DNA of 9,803 bases from the NCBI GenBank assembly GCA_945877965.1, contig CAMCTH010000129.1, positions 1 to 9,803 of the forward strand, in the 5' to 3' direction. This stretch comes from Planctomicrobium piriforme. GTDB lineage: Bacteria; Planctomycetota; Planctomycetia; Pirellulales; PNKZ01. Within the stretch, counting starts at the first letter, position 1; every line of letters starts with the position of its first letter. Of the stretch, positions 1-5,917 are shown piece by piece. A model generated the notes under the pieces. That model did no database searches. It saw only the letters and a list, made by a program, of their open reading frames with translations, and was not told the DNA's origin. The position numbers were made by a program, and so were the translations under genes.

Positions 1-157
1 CAGCCCAATTCGAGTCACTCCGACAGTCTAGCGCCAGGCGCCCAATCCAATAGACAAAACCAGTCATTTTCCTCAGCAATAACGGAAGTCTTCACTATTC
101 CTGACTAACTTGGACTTCTGTCGGTCACGTCTTGGTTGGTGGAAAAGAAGTAAAGAG
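1..157. other. AT-richer intergenic stretch, no gene seen
   Basis: I see no convincing reading frame, RNA gene or terminator here on either strand. By hand count about 75 of 157 bases are G or C (about 48%), clearly below the GC-rich genes that follow. Short inverted matches exist, such as CCGACAG at 20-26 with CTGTCGG at 118-124, and GAAGTC at 85-90 with GACTTC at 113-118. They are too short and too widely spaced to call. The stretch could be the far end of an intergenic region or decayed DNA; the upstream gene lies outside the window. Confidence 0.5.
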
Positions 158-278
158 GGAATCGCATCGTTGGATTTCACCGCTTAGCCGCCGCGTCCTC
201 GCGGCGTGCCTGGCCCGGCCCTGTGCTGCGCGGCCGGGACACCCGGTCGAGGACGACCGGGCTAAGCGGTGCGATTCC
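158..278. repeat. Nested inverted-repeat element with three internal hairpins
   Basis: The outer arms are GGAATCGCA (158-166) with TGCGATTCC (270-278), and CCGCTTAGCC (180-189) with GGCTAAGCGG (260-269); both pairs are perfect. On the right the two arms are adjacent. On the left they are separated by 13 extra bases (167-179). Inside are three hairpins: 190-205 (6-bp stem, loop TCCT), 214-238 (7-bp stem, 11-nt loop) and 242-261 (8-bp stem, loop AGGA). The third shares two bases with the inner arm, so both cannot be fully paired at once. The two halves are also imperfectly complementary along their whole length. The architecture resembles a REP/BIME-type or MITE-like intergenic repeat or a folded RNA. 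No protein is encoded. I see no second copy in this window, so its repeat status is inferred. Confidence 0.6.
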
Positions 279-333
279 GATCTCGATTGCTAGCACCTCG
301 CGGATCGGCCTTTCGGCCGTTGCGTCACGTCGC

Positions 334-339
334 TATGAT
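334..339 (+). promoter_or_regulatory. Possible -10 box upstream of the glycosyltransferase gene
   Basis: TATGAT matches the sigma-70 -10 consensus at 5 of 6 positions and lies 71 bases before the GTG start at 411. No good -35 hexamer is found 16-18 bases upstream. A small hairpin (CGGCC at 306-310, GGCCG at 315-319, loop TTTC) lies just before it. The flanking bases resemble those around the -10-like boxes at 2384 and 8275. The call is weak. Confidence 0.25.
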
Positions 340-410
340 CCCCGCCCGCTCTGCGCCGGATGCGCGAGCGGTTGAAAGGCGGAGTCTGCGCTCGGTCAAG
401 GAGGACCGCA

Positions 411-1511
411 GTGAAGGTCTTGGCGTTTACCGAAGGGCCGAACCACGTCTGCTTCCGGTATCGGCTCGAAGCCTTTGCCGGCGCGCTGGCCGATCGCGGC
501 TGGACGTTGGAATCGTTGCCGCTCGCGCCGAACACCTTCGAGCGGAGTCCGCAATTGCGCGAGGCCCAAGGGGCCGACGTCGTCATCCTGCAACGCAAGC
601 TCCTGCCGCTCTGGCAACTGCATCGGTTGCGGCGTTGGTCGAACGTCTTGATCTACGACTTCGACGACGCACTCTACTGCCGCGACAGTTACAGTCGCAA
701 AGGCCCCGCCAGTTGGACCCGGCTAGCGCACTTTTGGGCGACGATCTATGCCGCCGACGCCGTGACGGCCGGCAATCCGTACTTGGCCGATCAGGCCGCC
801 GCGTACATCGGTCCCGAAAAAGTCCACGTCGCGCCGACTTGCGTTTCGCCGAACACCTACGCCGTCGCGAAACATCATCGTCGCGACCGCGGCGTTCGGC
901 TCGCTTGGATCGGTCAGCACAGCACGCTCCCTTGTTTGTACTTGGCCGATCCGCTGCTCGAAGCGGCAACGGCCCGCACGCCGGGGCTTGAGCTGCGCGT
1001 CGTCTGCAATCAGTTCCCGCGTCTGCACGGCATTCGAGTCGTGCCGCGGCAATGGTCGCAAGCGACCGAAGCCGCGGAGTTGGCCGAGGCCGACATCGGC
1101 GTCAGCTACTTACCCGACGACGAGTGGAGCCGCGGCAAGTGCGGCCTGAAAGTGCTGCAATACATGGCGGCCGGCCTGCCGGTCGTCGCCAATCCGGTCG
1201 GCATGAATTGCCGGATGATCGAACACGGCGTGACGGGCTTGCTGGCCCGAACGCCTGCGGAATGGGCTGACGCCGTCGCGCGACTCGCCGCCGATCCGCA
1301 ACTCCGCGCCACGATGGGGGCCGCCGGCCGCGCCGTCGTCGAACGGAAATTCAGCGTCGACCACTGGGCTCCGGAACTCGCGAAACTCGTCGACCGTCTC
1401 GGGCATGCCGCCGTCGGTCGACCGCGCCCGGTGCCGCGATTCGACAAGTTCGTGCTGCCCGAGTCCCTTTCGCTTTCGCTCGACGACGAGGCGGCGGAGC
1501 AAGCCGCATGA
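411..1511 (+). CDS. Glycosyltransferase, GT4-like (GT-B fold)
   Basis: This is a 366-residue predicted cytoplasmic enzyme that likely transfers a sugar from an activated donor during glycan or exopolysaccharide synthesis; donor and acceptor cannot be read from the sequence. I place the start at GTG 411 because AAGGAGG (398-404) precedes it by 6 bases. The frame stays open upstream to an ATG at 360, but that start lacks a ribosome site. The N-terminal half has the YDFDDALY motif (residues 82-89) seen in many capsule-type glycosyltransferases. The C-terminal half has the donor-site segment around residues 242-262 (GKCGLKVLQYMAAGLPVV), followed by a small-residue loop and EHGVTGLLA. The two glutamates of the classic EX7E motif align with Gly242 and Gln250, a pattern I recall for the KCGxKxLQYMA subgroup. 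The stop overlaps the next gene's ATG (ATGA), implying translational coupling. Confidence 0.85.
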   Translation: MKVLAFTEGPNHVCFRYRLEAFAGALADRGWTLESLPLAPNTFERSPQLREAQGADVVILQRKLLPLWQLHRLRRWSNVLIYDFDDALYCRDSYSRKGPASWTRLAHFWATIYAADAVTAGNPYLADQAAAYIGPEKVHVAPTCVSPNTYAVAKHHRRDRGVRLAWIGQHSTLPCLYLADPLLEAATARTPGLELRVVCNQFPRLHGIRVVPRQWSQATEAAELAEADIGVSYLPDDEWSRGKCGLKVLQYMAAGLPVVANPVGMNCRMIEHGVTGLLARTPAEWADAVARLAADPQLRATMGAAGRAVVERKFSVDHWAPELAKLVDRLGHAAVGRPRPVPRFDKFVLPESLSLSLDDEAAEQAA

Positions 1512-2335
1512 CGCGCTCGGCGTCGCTCGATCGTCGCCGACTGTTATTCCTCGCTGCGTCCGCGGTCTGCGGCGGCTGCTCGTCGCTGTCTGCGCGTCGC
1601 GAAGCGCTGCCCGAGCGGAACGCCGTCACCTACGATCAACTTGTTATTCACAGTGATCTCGCGCTGCCGTCGAGTCATCGCTTACTCGAAGACCTGCGGC
1701 TGCTCCGCGTCGACGTCCTGCAAACGCTCGCGCTGCCGCCGTCCGACGAGCCGATTCATGTCTACCTGTTCGAGACCGAGCAGAGCTTCGACGAGTTCAT
1801 GCAGCGGACGTTCCCGAAGTTTCCGATGCGGCGAGCATTCTTCGTCGAGAGCGACACGCGGCTCGCCGTCTATGCCTTCTGGGGCGATCGAGTGGCCGAG
1901 GATTTGCGGCATGAAACGACGCACGGCTACCTACACTCGGTCGTCCGCAACATGCCGCTCTGGCTCGACGAAGGGTTGGCCGAATACTTCGAAGTGCCAC
2001 GCGGCACCGGCGGATTAAATCGCCCGCATGCCGAGCAGTTGCTCACGTTGCTAATGACGCAAGGCTGGCGGCCGAACTTGTCGCGGTTGGAAACGATGAC
2101 CGCCGTCGGCGACATGCAGCAGCAGGACTACGCCGAGGCTTGGGCCTGGGTCCATTGGCTTCTTGCAGGCGATCCCGAGTTGCAGGTCGGCCTGCAGCAG
2201 TATCTGCAATCGCTCCGCTCCCAGGCGGTCTTCGTGCCTCTGTCGGCCTTGGTGAAATCGCGTCGCCCCGAGGCCGAGCATCAACTGTGCGACCATCTCT
2301 TCGCCCTCGGCGGCCCACGGACGGCGCAGGGTTAA
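1508..2335 (+). CDS. Predicted exported HExxH metallopeptidase (peptidase MA / DUF1570-like)
   Basis: This 275-residue protein has a basic N-terminus with an RRR run (residues 9-11), a hydrophobic stretch (12-20), then Cys21-Gly-Gly-Cys24-Ser-Ser. That fits a signal peptide, possibly lipoprotein or Tat type, but Cys24 does not have a canonical lipobox (position -3 is Cys). HETTH at 135-139 supplies the zinc-binding and catalytic residues. WLDEGLAEYFE (152-162) supplies the downstream glutamate (likely Glu155 or Glu159), as in gluzincins and the peptidase MA / DUF1570 families common in planctomycetes. A zinc-dependent peptidase acting outside the cytoplasmic membrane is therefore likely; its substrate is unknown. 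The ATG lies inside the end of the glycosyltransferase gene, so the two are probably co-translated, although a functional link is only inferred. Confidence 0.8.
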   Translation: MTRSASLDRRRLLFLAASAVCGGCSSLSARREALPERNAVTYDQLVIHSDLALPSSHRLLEDLRLLRVDVLQTLALPPSDEPIHVYLFETEQSFDEFMQRTFPKFPMRRAFFVESDTRLAVYAFWGDRVAEDLRHETTHGYLHSVVRNMPLWLDEGLAEYFEVPRGTGGLNRPHAEQLLTLLMTQGWRPNLSRLETMTAVGDMQQQDYAEAWAWVHWLLAGDPELQVGLQQYLQSLRSQAVFVPLSALVKSRRPEAEHQLCDHLFALGGPRTAQG

Positions 2336-2346
2336 TCGCCGTCGCC

Positions 2347-2383
2347 TCGCCGAACTCGCTCGACGCTCGCGGCAATTCGGCGA
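2347..2383. promoter_or_regulatory. 8-bp inverted repeat between the peptidase and GrpB genes
   Basis: TCGCCGAA (2347-2354) is the perfect reverse complement of TTCGGCGA (2376-2383), with 21 bases between. It begins 12 bases after the peptidase stop codon and ends directly against the -10-like box at 2384. No T-run follows, so it is not a standard intrinsic terminator. It could be an operator, a weak hairpin or chance in GC-rich DNA. Confidence 0.3.
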
Positions 2384-2389
2384 TACAAT
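2360..2389 (+). promoter_or_regulatory. Candidate sigma-70-type promoter for the GrpB gene
   Basis: TACAAT (2384-2389) matches the -10 consensus at 5 of 6 positions. TCGACG (2360-2365), 18 bases upstream, matches TTGACA at 4 of 6. The -10 end lies 40 bases before the ATG at 2430. The placement between two genes of unrelated function supports a new transcription start, but the -35 match could be chance. Confidence 0.35.
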
Positions 2390-2429
2390 CCAGTGCACTC
2401 CTCCGAACCCCCTGAAGGCGCGAACTCGC

Positions 2430-2942
2430 ATGCCCAATCAAGTCGTCGTCGTGCCGCATGATGTTCGTTGGGCCGAGATGTTCGCGGCCGAGGCGCAGCG
2501 AGTTTCGGCGGCGCTGGGTGCGAACGTGACGGCCGTCCATCACATCGGCAGCACGGCGATCCCCGGCATCTGCGCGAAGCCGATCTTGGATCTGCTCGTC
2601 GAAGTTATAGATGTGAACGCGATCGACGCCTGCAACGGCGAGATGGAGAAGCTACGTTACGAACCGCGCGGCGAGTTCGGCATTCCGGGGCGGCGGTTCT
2701 TTCGCAAGGATGATGCCGTCGGCATGCGGACGCATCACGTTCATGCCTTCGCGGCCGGCTCGGATCAGGTTGTGCGGCATCTCGCCTTTCGTGACTTCTT
2801 GAACGCGAACGAAGATTGGGCCCGACAGTATTCCGAGTTGAAGCAGACGCTGGCCCGCTCGAGCGGCGGCTGCATCGAGCGGTACATGGACGGCAAAGAC
2901 GCGTTCATCCGGCAGATTGACGAGTTGGCGGCCCAGGGTTAA
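2430..2942 (+). CDS. GrpB/UPF0157 family nucleotidyltransferase-like protein
   Basis: This 170-residue protein matches the GrpB (UPF0157) family in length and motif order. HIGSTAIPGICAKPILDLLV (residues 38-57) is the family hallmark: a glycine-serine loop followed by an aspartate (Asp54), reminiscent of the nucleotidyltransferase fold. It is followed by GRRFF, HHVHAF and HLAFRDFLN, and ends with an alpha-helical region that closes with the DGKDAFI segment. Some relatives are predicted dephospho-CoA kinase-linked or nucleotide-transferring proteins, but the function of stand-alone members is unsettled and I do not assign one. The start has only a weak GAAGG (2414-2418) upstream. The stop codon lies within the 10-bp palindrome GGGTTAACCC (2936-2945). 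The gene is unlikely to belong to the glmU operon, since 159 bases separate them. Confidence 0.85.
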   Translation: MPNQVVVVPHDVRWAEMFAAEAQRVSAALGANVTAVHHIGSTAIPGICAKPILDLLVEVIDVNAIDACNGEMEKLRYEPRGEFGIPGRRFFRKDDAVGMRTHHVHAFAAGSDQVVRHLAFRDFLNANEDWARQYSELKQTLARSSGGCIERYMDGKDAFIRQIDELAAQG

Positions 2943-3101
2943 CCCGGGTGCGCCACTTGTGGGCATTTTGAACTCGGTTCGGGCTTGCGGTCGTCGTCTG
3001 CTTCCACCCGCAACGCAGGGCCCCTGGCAAGGGCGACCGATTGCCGGCAAGATGGTGCTCTTTCACGGACGAACCCACGCTCGCTCAGGGAGTTTTCGCA
3101 C
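2943..3101. other. Intergenic region before glmU, no clear promoter
   Basis: These 159 bases carry no gene. Palindromes are CCCGGG (2943-2948) and TTGCCGGCAA (3041-3050). TTGAAC at 2968-2973 resembles a -35 box but no -10 lies at the right distance. The only functional element I can support is the ribosome site AGGGAG (3087-3092), 9 bases before the glmU ATG. Confidence 0.4.
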
Positions 3102-3842
3102 ATGAAGCCTGCCTACGCCGTCGTGCTGGCCGCCGGGAAAGGGACTCGGATGAAGTCCGAGTTGCCGAAGGTACTTGTCCCCGTCGCCGGACGACCGATG
3201 ATCGACTACGTCCTCGACATGCTCGCCGAGTGCGGCATCGAGCGGGTGCTGCCGGTCGTCGGCTATCGGAGCGACTTGGTGCGGCAGGCTTTGGCGAACC
3301 GGCGCGGGTTGGTGTTTGTCGAACAGACGGAGCAGCTCGGCACCGGGCATGCCGTGATGGTCTGCCGCGAGCAACTCACCGGCTTCGACGGACCGGTGGT
3401 CGTCGTCACCGGCGACTCACCCCTCGTGCGGCCCGAGACGATCCGCGCCCTGTTGCAGGAGTTCGAGAACACGAAGGCGGCCTGTCTGCTGGGATCGGCC
3501 TTCAAGGACGATCCGAATGGGCTGGGCCGGATTGTGCGCGACGCGGCGGGGCGGTTCGTCGGCATCGTCGAAGAGAAGGACGCGACCGACGAACAGCGGC
3601 GGATTAAGGAAGTGAACATGAGCTGCTATGTGTTCAACGCCGTCGACCTGCTGGGGGCCCTCGGACGATTACAGGCGAATAACGCCCAAAAAGAGTATTA
3701 TCTGACCGACTGTCCTGGTTTGCTACTGCAAGAAGGTCGAACCGTCGAGGCCTTGCCGCTGCTGACGCCGCGCGAAACCCTGAGCATCAACACCCCCGAC
3801 GAGTTGGCCGCAGTCGAATCCGCACTGCTCGCCGCCGAATAA
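3102..3842 (+). CDS. glmU: UDP-GlcNAc pyrophosphorylase (GlmU N-terminal domain only)
   Basis: This 246-residue cytoplasmic enzyme is predicted to convert GlcNAc-1-phosphate and UTP to UDP-GlcNAc for envelope polymers. The nucleotide-binding signature LAAGKGTRMKSELPK is at residues 9-23. EQLGTGHAV (77-85) binds uridine, and TGDSPL (103-108) contains Asp105, the position of the metal ligand in E. coli GlmU. EVNMSCYVF starts at 170, and NNAQKEYYLTD (193-203) is a strong GlmU signature. SINTPDEL near 228 supplies the last conserved Asn. Bifunctional GlmU is about 450 residues; this protein stops after the first domain and lacks the left-handed beta-helix acetyltransferase. With prs only 16 bases downstream, it is not a frameshifted remnant. 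I chose ATG 3102 over an upstream in-frame ATG (2985) because of the AGGGAG site and family alignment. It is likely co-transcribed with prs. Confidence 0.88.
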   Translation: MKPAYAVVLAAGKGTRMKSELPKVLVPVAGRPMIDYVLDMLAECGIERVLPVVGYRSDLVRQALANRRGLVFVEQTEQLGTGHAVMVCREQLTGFDGPVVVVTGDSPLVRPETIRALLQEFENTKAACLLGSAFKDDPNGLGRIVRDAAGRFVGIVEEKDATDEQRRIKEVNMSCYVFNAVDLLGALGRLQANNAQKEYYLTDCPGLLLQEGRTVEALPLLTPRETLSINTPDELAAVESALLAAE

Positions 3843-3858
3843 CGAGAACGAGACTCCG

Positions 3859-4809
3859 ATGTCGATCAACGATCTGAAAATCTTCTGCGGCCGTTCGAAT
3901 CCGCACCTCGCGCAGCGGATTTGCGACTACCTCGGCGTCCCGCAGGGACAGATCGCGCTATCGAACTTTCCCGACAGCGAGATCTCGTGCAAGATCGAAG
4001 AGAACGTGCGGGGCCGCGATGTGTTCCTGATTCAGAGCACGTGCATGCCGGTGAACGAAAGCTTGATGGAACTGATGGTGATGATCGACAGCTGCCGCCG
4101 CGCGAGCGCGGAGCGGATCACGGCCGTCATTCCGTATTTCGGCTATGCCCGCCAGGACCGCAAGGATGAAGGCCGCGTGCCGATCACGGCCAAGCTCGTG
4201 GCGAACATGATCACCATGGCCGGCGCGCACCGCGTGCTGACGATGGACCTACATGCCGCACAGATTCAAGGTTTTTTCGATCTGCCGGTCGACCATCTCT
4301 ATGCCGCGCCGGTGCTGAACGACCATTTCAAGAGCATGGACATGGACCCGGACGACATCGTCGTCGTCAGCCCTGACGAGGGGAGTATCAAACGGGCACT
4401 CGGGCACGCCAAGCGGCTCGGCGCGCGGTTGTCGATCGTCGACAAGCGCCGTTCCAACGCCGAAACGACCCGGCAAGAGAACATGATCGGGGCGTCGGTC
4501 AGCGGCAAAATCTGCCTGATGTTCGACGACATGATCAGCACGGCCGGCTCCATTTGTGGGGCCGCGATGAAAGTCGCCGAATCGGGTGCGAAGGAGATCT
4601 ACGTCGCCGCGACGCACGGGGTCCTCTGCGGCAAGGCGATCGAGAACCTGGAAAAGGCGCCGATCAAGAAGGTCGTCATTACCGACACGATCCCGCTCCC
4701 GCCGGAACGAAAACTGCCGAAAATCGCGGTCCTCAGCGTCGCCCCGCTCCTGGGCGAGGCGATCAAGCGGATCCACCGCAACGAATCGGTGAGTCGGCTG
4801 TTTACCTAG
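3859..4809 (+). CDS. prs: Ribose-phosphate pyrophosphokinase (PRPP synthetase)
   Basis: This 316-residue enzyme makes PRPP from ribose-5-phosphate and ATP in the cytoplasm, feeding purine, pyrimidine, His, Trp and NAD synthesis. Its length is typical for class I bacterial enzymes. NFPDSEI near residues 36-42 and FGYARQDRK (94-102) fit the ATP and regulatory sites. MDLHAAQ (129-135) contains the metal/substrate histidine His132. SPDEGSIKRA near 170-180 replaces the more usual SPDxGGxxRA. DDMISTAGS (223-231) is the PRPP-binding loop, with Ser where DDMIDTAGT is usual. It follows glmU by 16 bases, so the two are almost certainly one operon, in the same order as gcaD-prs in Bacillus. The ribosome site is weak (GAG-rich upstream), consistent with coupling to glmU translation. 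Confidence 0.95.
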   Translation: MSINDLKIFCGRSNPHLAQRICDYLGVPQGQIALSNFPDSEISCKIEENVRGRDVFLIQSTCMPVNESLMELMVMIDSCRRASAERITAVIPYFGYARQDRKDEGRVPITAKLVANMITMAGAHRVLTMDLHAAQIQGFFDLPVDHLYAAPVLNDHFKSMDMDPDDIVVVSPDEGSIKRALGHAKRLGARLSIVDKRRSNAETTRQENMIGASVSGKICLMFDDMISTAGSICGAAMKVAESGAKEIYVAATHGVLCGKAIENLEKAPIKKVVITDTIPLPPERKLPKIAVLSVAPLLGEAIKRIHRNESVSRLFT

Positions 4810-5110
4810 CCGGTTTACATAAACTCTGCGGCCTCGTCGCTCCGGGGTCGAAGGAATCCGAAATCGGGCCGATAACACCGGTTTCGCGGGTCCTATTTTC
4901 CGCTCGCTTGGCCTTGCAAGCGGGGACGATTCGTGCAAAATGGACCGACTCGGCGGGGCGACCTGCCGGCATGCCTGTATTGACTGCTCTCGTTCGCCGC
5001 CGTTTGACTCGGGTCGCCGCTAAAGCAACTTGACGGTCGCGGTGCAGGGCGAACGCAGTCCGGGCGAAGATCGCATACCTGTTTCGGTTCCGTCACACGC
5101 CTTGAGATAG
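4810..5110. other. Intergenic region between prs and rplY, possible rplY promoter
   Basis: These 301 bases contain no convincing gene and no hairpin followed by a T-run. Right after prs lies a small dyad, GTTTACATAAAC (4813-4824), and GTTTAC itself repeats at 4800-4805. A 6-bp hairpin sits at 4905-4922 (CGCTTG / CAAGCG, loop GCCTTG). Overlapping it is a possible promoter: TTGCAA (4914-4919), 16 bases, then CAAAAT (4936-4941) preceded by TG, an extended -10 pattern. It would give an rplY leader of about 160 bases. Short ATG frames here (for example 4971-5033, 20 codons) have no support. Confidence 0.35.
4914..4941 (+). promoter_or_regulatory. Candidate promoter for rplY-pth
   Basis: TTGCAA matches the -35 consensus at 4 of 6 positions. 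After a 16-base spacer CAAAAT matches the -10 consensus at 4 of 6, preceded by the TG of an extended -10. It lies in the only long gap between the metabolic pair glmU-prs and the translation genes. The match is moderate and could be chance. Confidence 0.25.
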
Positions 5111-5746
5111 ATGACGATGGGCGAAGTATTTCACGTTAAGTTGCGCGAACAGACCGGGAAGCGTCGGATGCGACGCCTCCGCGACTCCGGCGCGGTGCCT
5201 GCCATTCTTTACGGACACGGTGAAGCCCCCGTCAACTTGGCCATTGCCAATGACGAAGTGAAGGCCCTGCTCCGCCACGGCGCTCGCGTCGTCGACCTCG
5301 AAGGGGCCGTCAGCGAGAAGGCGTTCATTCGCGAAATGCAGTGGGACACCTACGGCATCGACGTCCTGCACATCGACCTGACCCGCGTGTCGGCCGATGA
5401 GCGCGTGACGGTCGAAGTCGCCGTCGATCTCCGCGGTATTTCGCCGGGCGTCGCCGAAGGCGGCGTGATCGATCACGTTACGCACACCGTCGAGATCGAG
5501 TGCCTGGTGATCGCGATTCCGGAAAAGCTGATCCTGCGGCTCACCGAATTGAAACTGAACGGCCACCTGAACGCCGACAAGATCGAATTGCCGGAAGGCG
5601 TCACGCTGGTTACCGATCCCGACACGGTTATCGCCACCTGCGCCCCGCCGGCCGGGGACGACGAAGCCGCGGGCCCGGGCGACGGTTCGGAGCCGGAAAT
5701 CATCGGTCGCAAGGCCGGCGAAGACGAAGAAGAGAGCGAGAAGTAA
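5111..5746 (+). CDS. rplY: 50S ribosomal protein L25 (CTC/TL5 type)
   Basis: This 211-residue protein belongs to the long L25/TL5/CTC group that binds 5S rRNA in the large subunit. The N-terminal L25-like domain spans roughly residues 6-97, with REQTGKRRMRRLRDSGAVPAI and ILYGHG typical of its 5S rRNA-binding start. The C-terminal TL5 domain spans about 98-190, including VEVAVDLRGISPGV and a conserved LPEGVTLVTDPDTVIATC segment. A highly acidic tail follows (from about 180, rich in Asp, Glu and Gly, ending EEESEK), as in many family members. ATG 5111 and ATG 5117 (residue 3) are both possible starts; neither has a strong ribosome site. The gene lies between prs and pth, the position of ctc in Bacillus. 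Confidence 0.93.
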   Translation: MTMGEVFHVKLREQTGKRRMRRLRDSGAVPAILYGHGEAPVNLAIANDEVKALLRHGARVVDLEGAVSEKAFIREMQWDTYGIDVLHIDLTRVSADERVTVEVAVDLRGISPGVAEGGVIDHVTHTVEIECLVIAIPEKLILRLTELKLNGHLNADKIELPEGVTLVTDPDTVIATCAPPAGDDEAAGPGDGSEPEIIGRKAGEDEEESEK

Positions 5747-5917
5747 CGAGCCGAGATGTTTTGAGGCGTCGCTGCGGCAGGCAGATCGACCCCGACCGTG
5801 TTGCGGTCGCGTGGAGAACTGCCGGTCGAACGACGACTCGGACTGCCAGGTTGAATTCGGTCGTTGCCGAGTTTCGTCTGGCTCAGTTCGAGGACGCGAA
5901 GGACTGCGGCGTGAGCT
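5747..5917. other. Intergenic region between rplY and pth
   Basis: These 171 bases have no convincing gene. One hairpin is visible: CGACCG (5793-5798) with CGGTCG (5804-5809), loop TGTTG. No T-run follows, so it is unlikely to terminate transcription. No good promoter was seen, and rplY and pth may be co-transcribed through this gap. Confidence 0.4.

Noticed and set aside
269..991. Plus-strand open frame (240 codons) starting at the end of the inverted-repeat element
   Set aside because: It is an Arg-rich shadow of the glycosyltransferase in another frame, while the frame from 411 has a ribosome site and family motifs.
2931..2945. Shared CAGGGTTAA at the ends of the peptidase and GrpB genes
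   Set aside because: Nine bases matching at two stop codons, both encoding Gln-Gly-stop; most likely coincidence.
4249..4938. Minus-strand open frame (229 codons) over prs
   Set aside because: It mirrors the prs coding frame and extends only slightly into the gap; no motif or ribosome site supports it.
4971..5033. 20-codon frame upstream of rplY, considered as a leader peptide
   Set aside because: No proper ribosome site, no attenuator-like alternative hairpins, and no run of regulatory codons.
5793..5809. Hairpin between rplY and pth as a terminator
   Set aside because: The stem is only 6 bp and no T-run follows.
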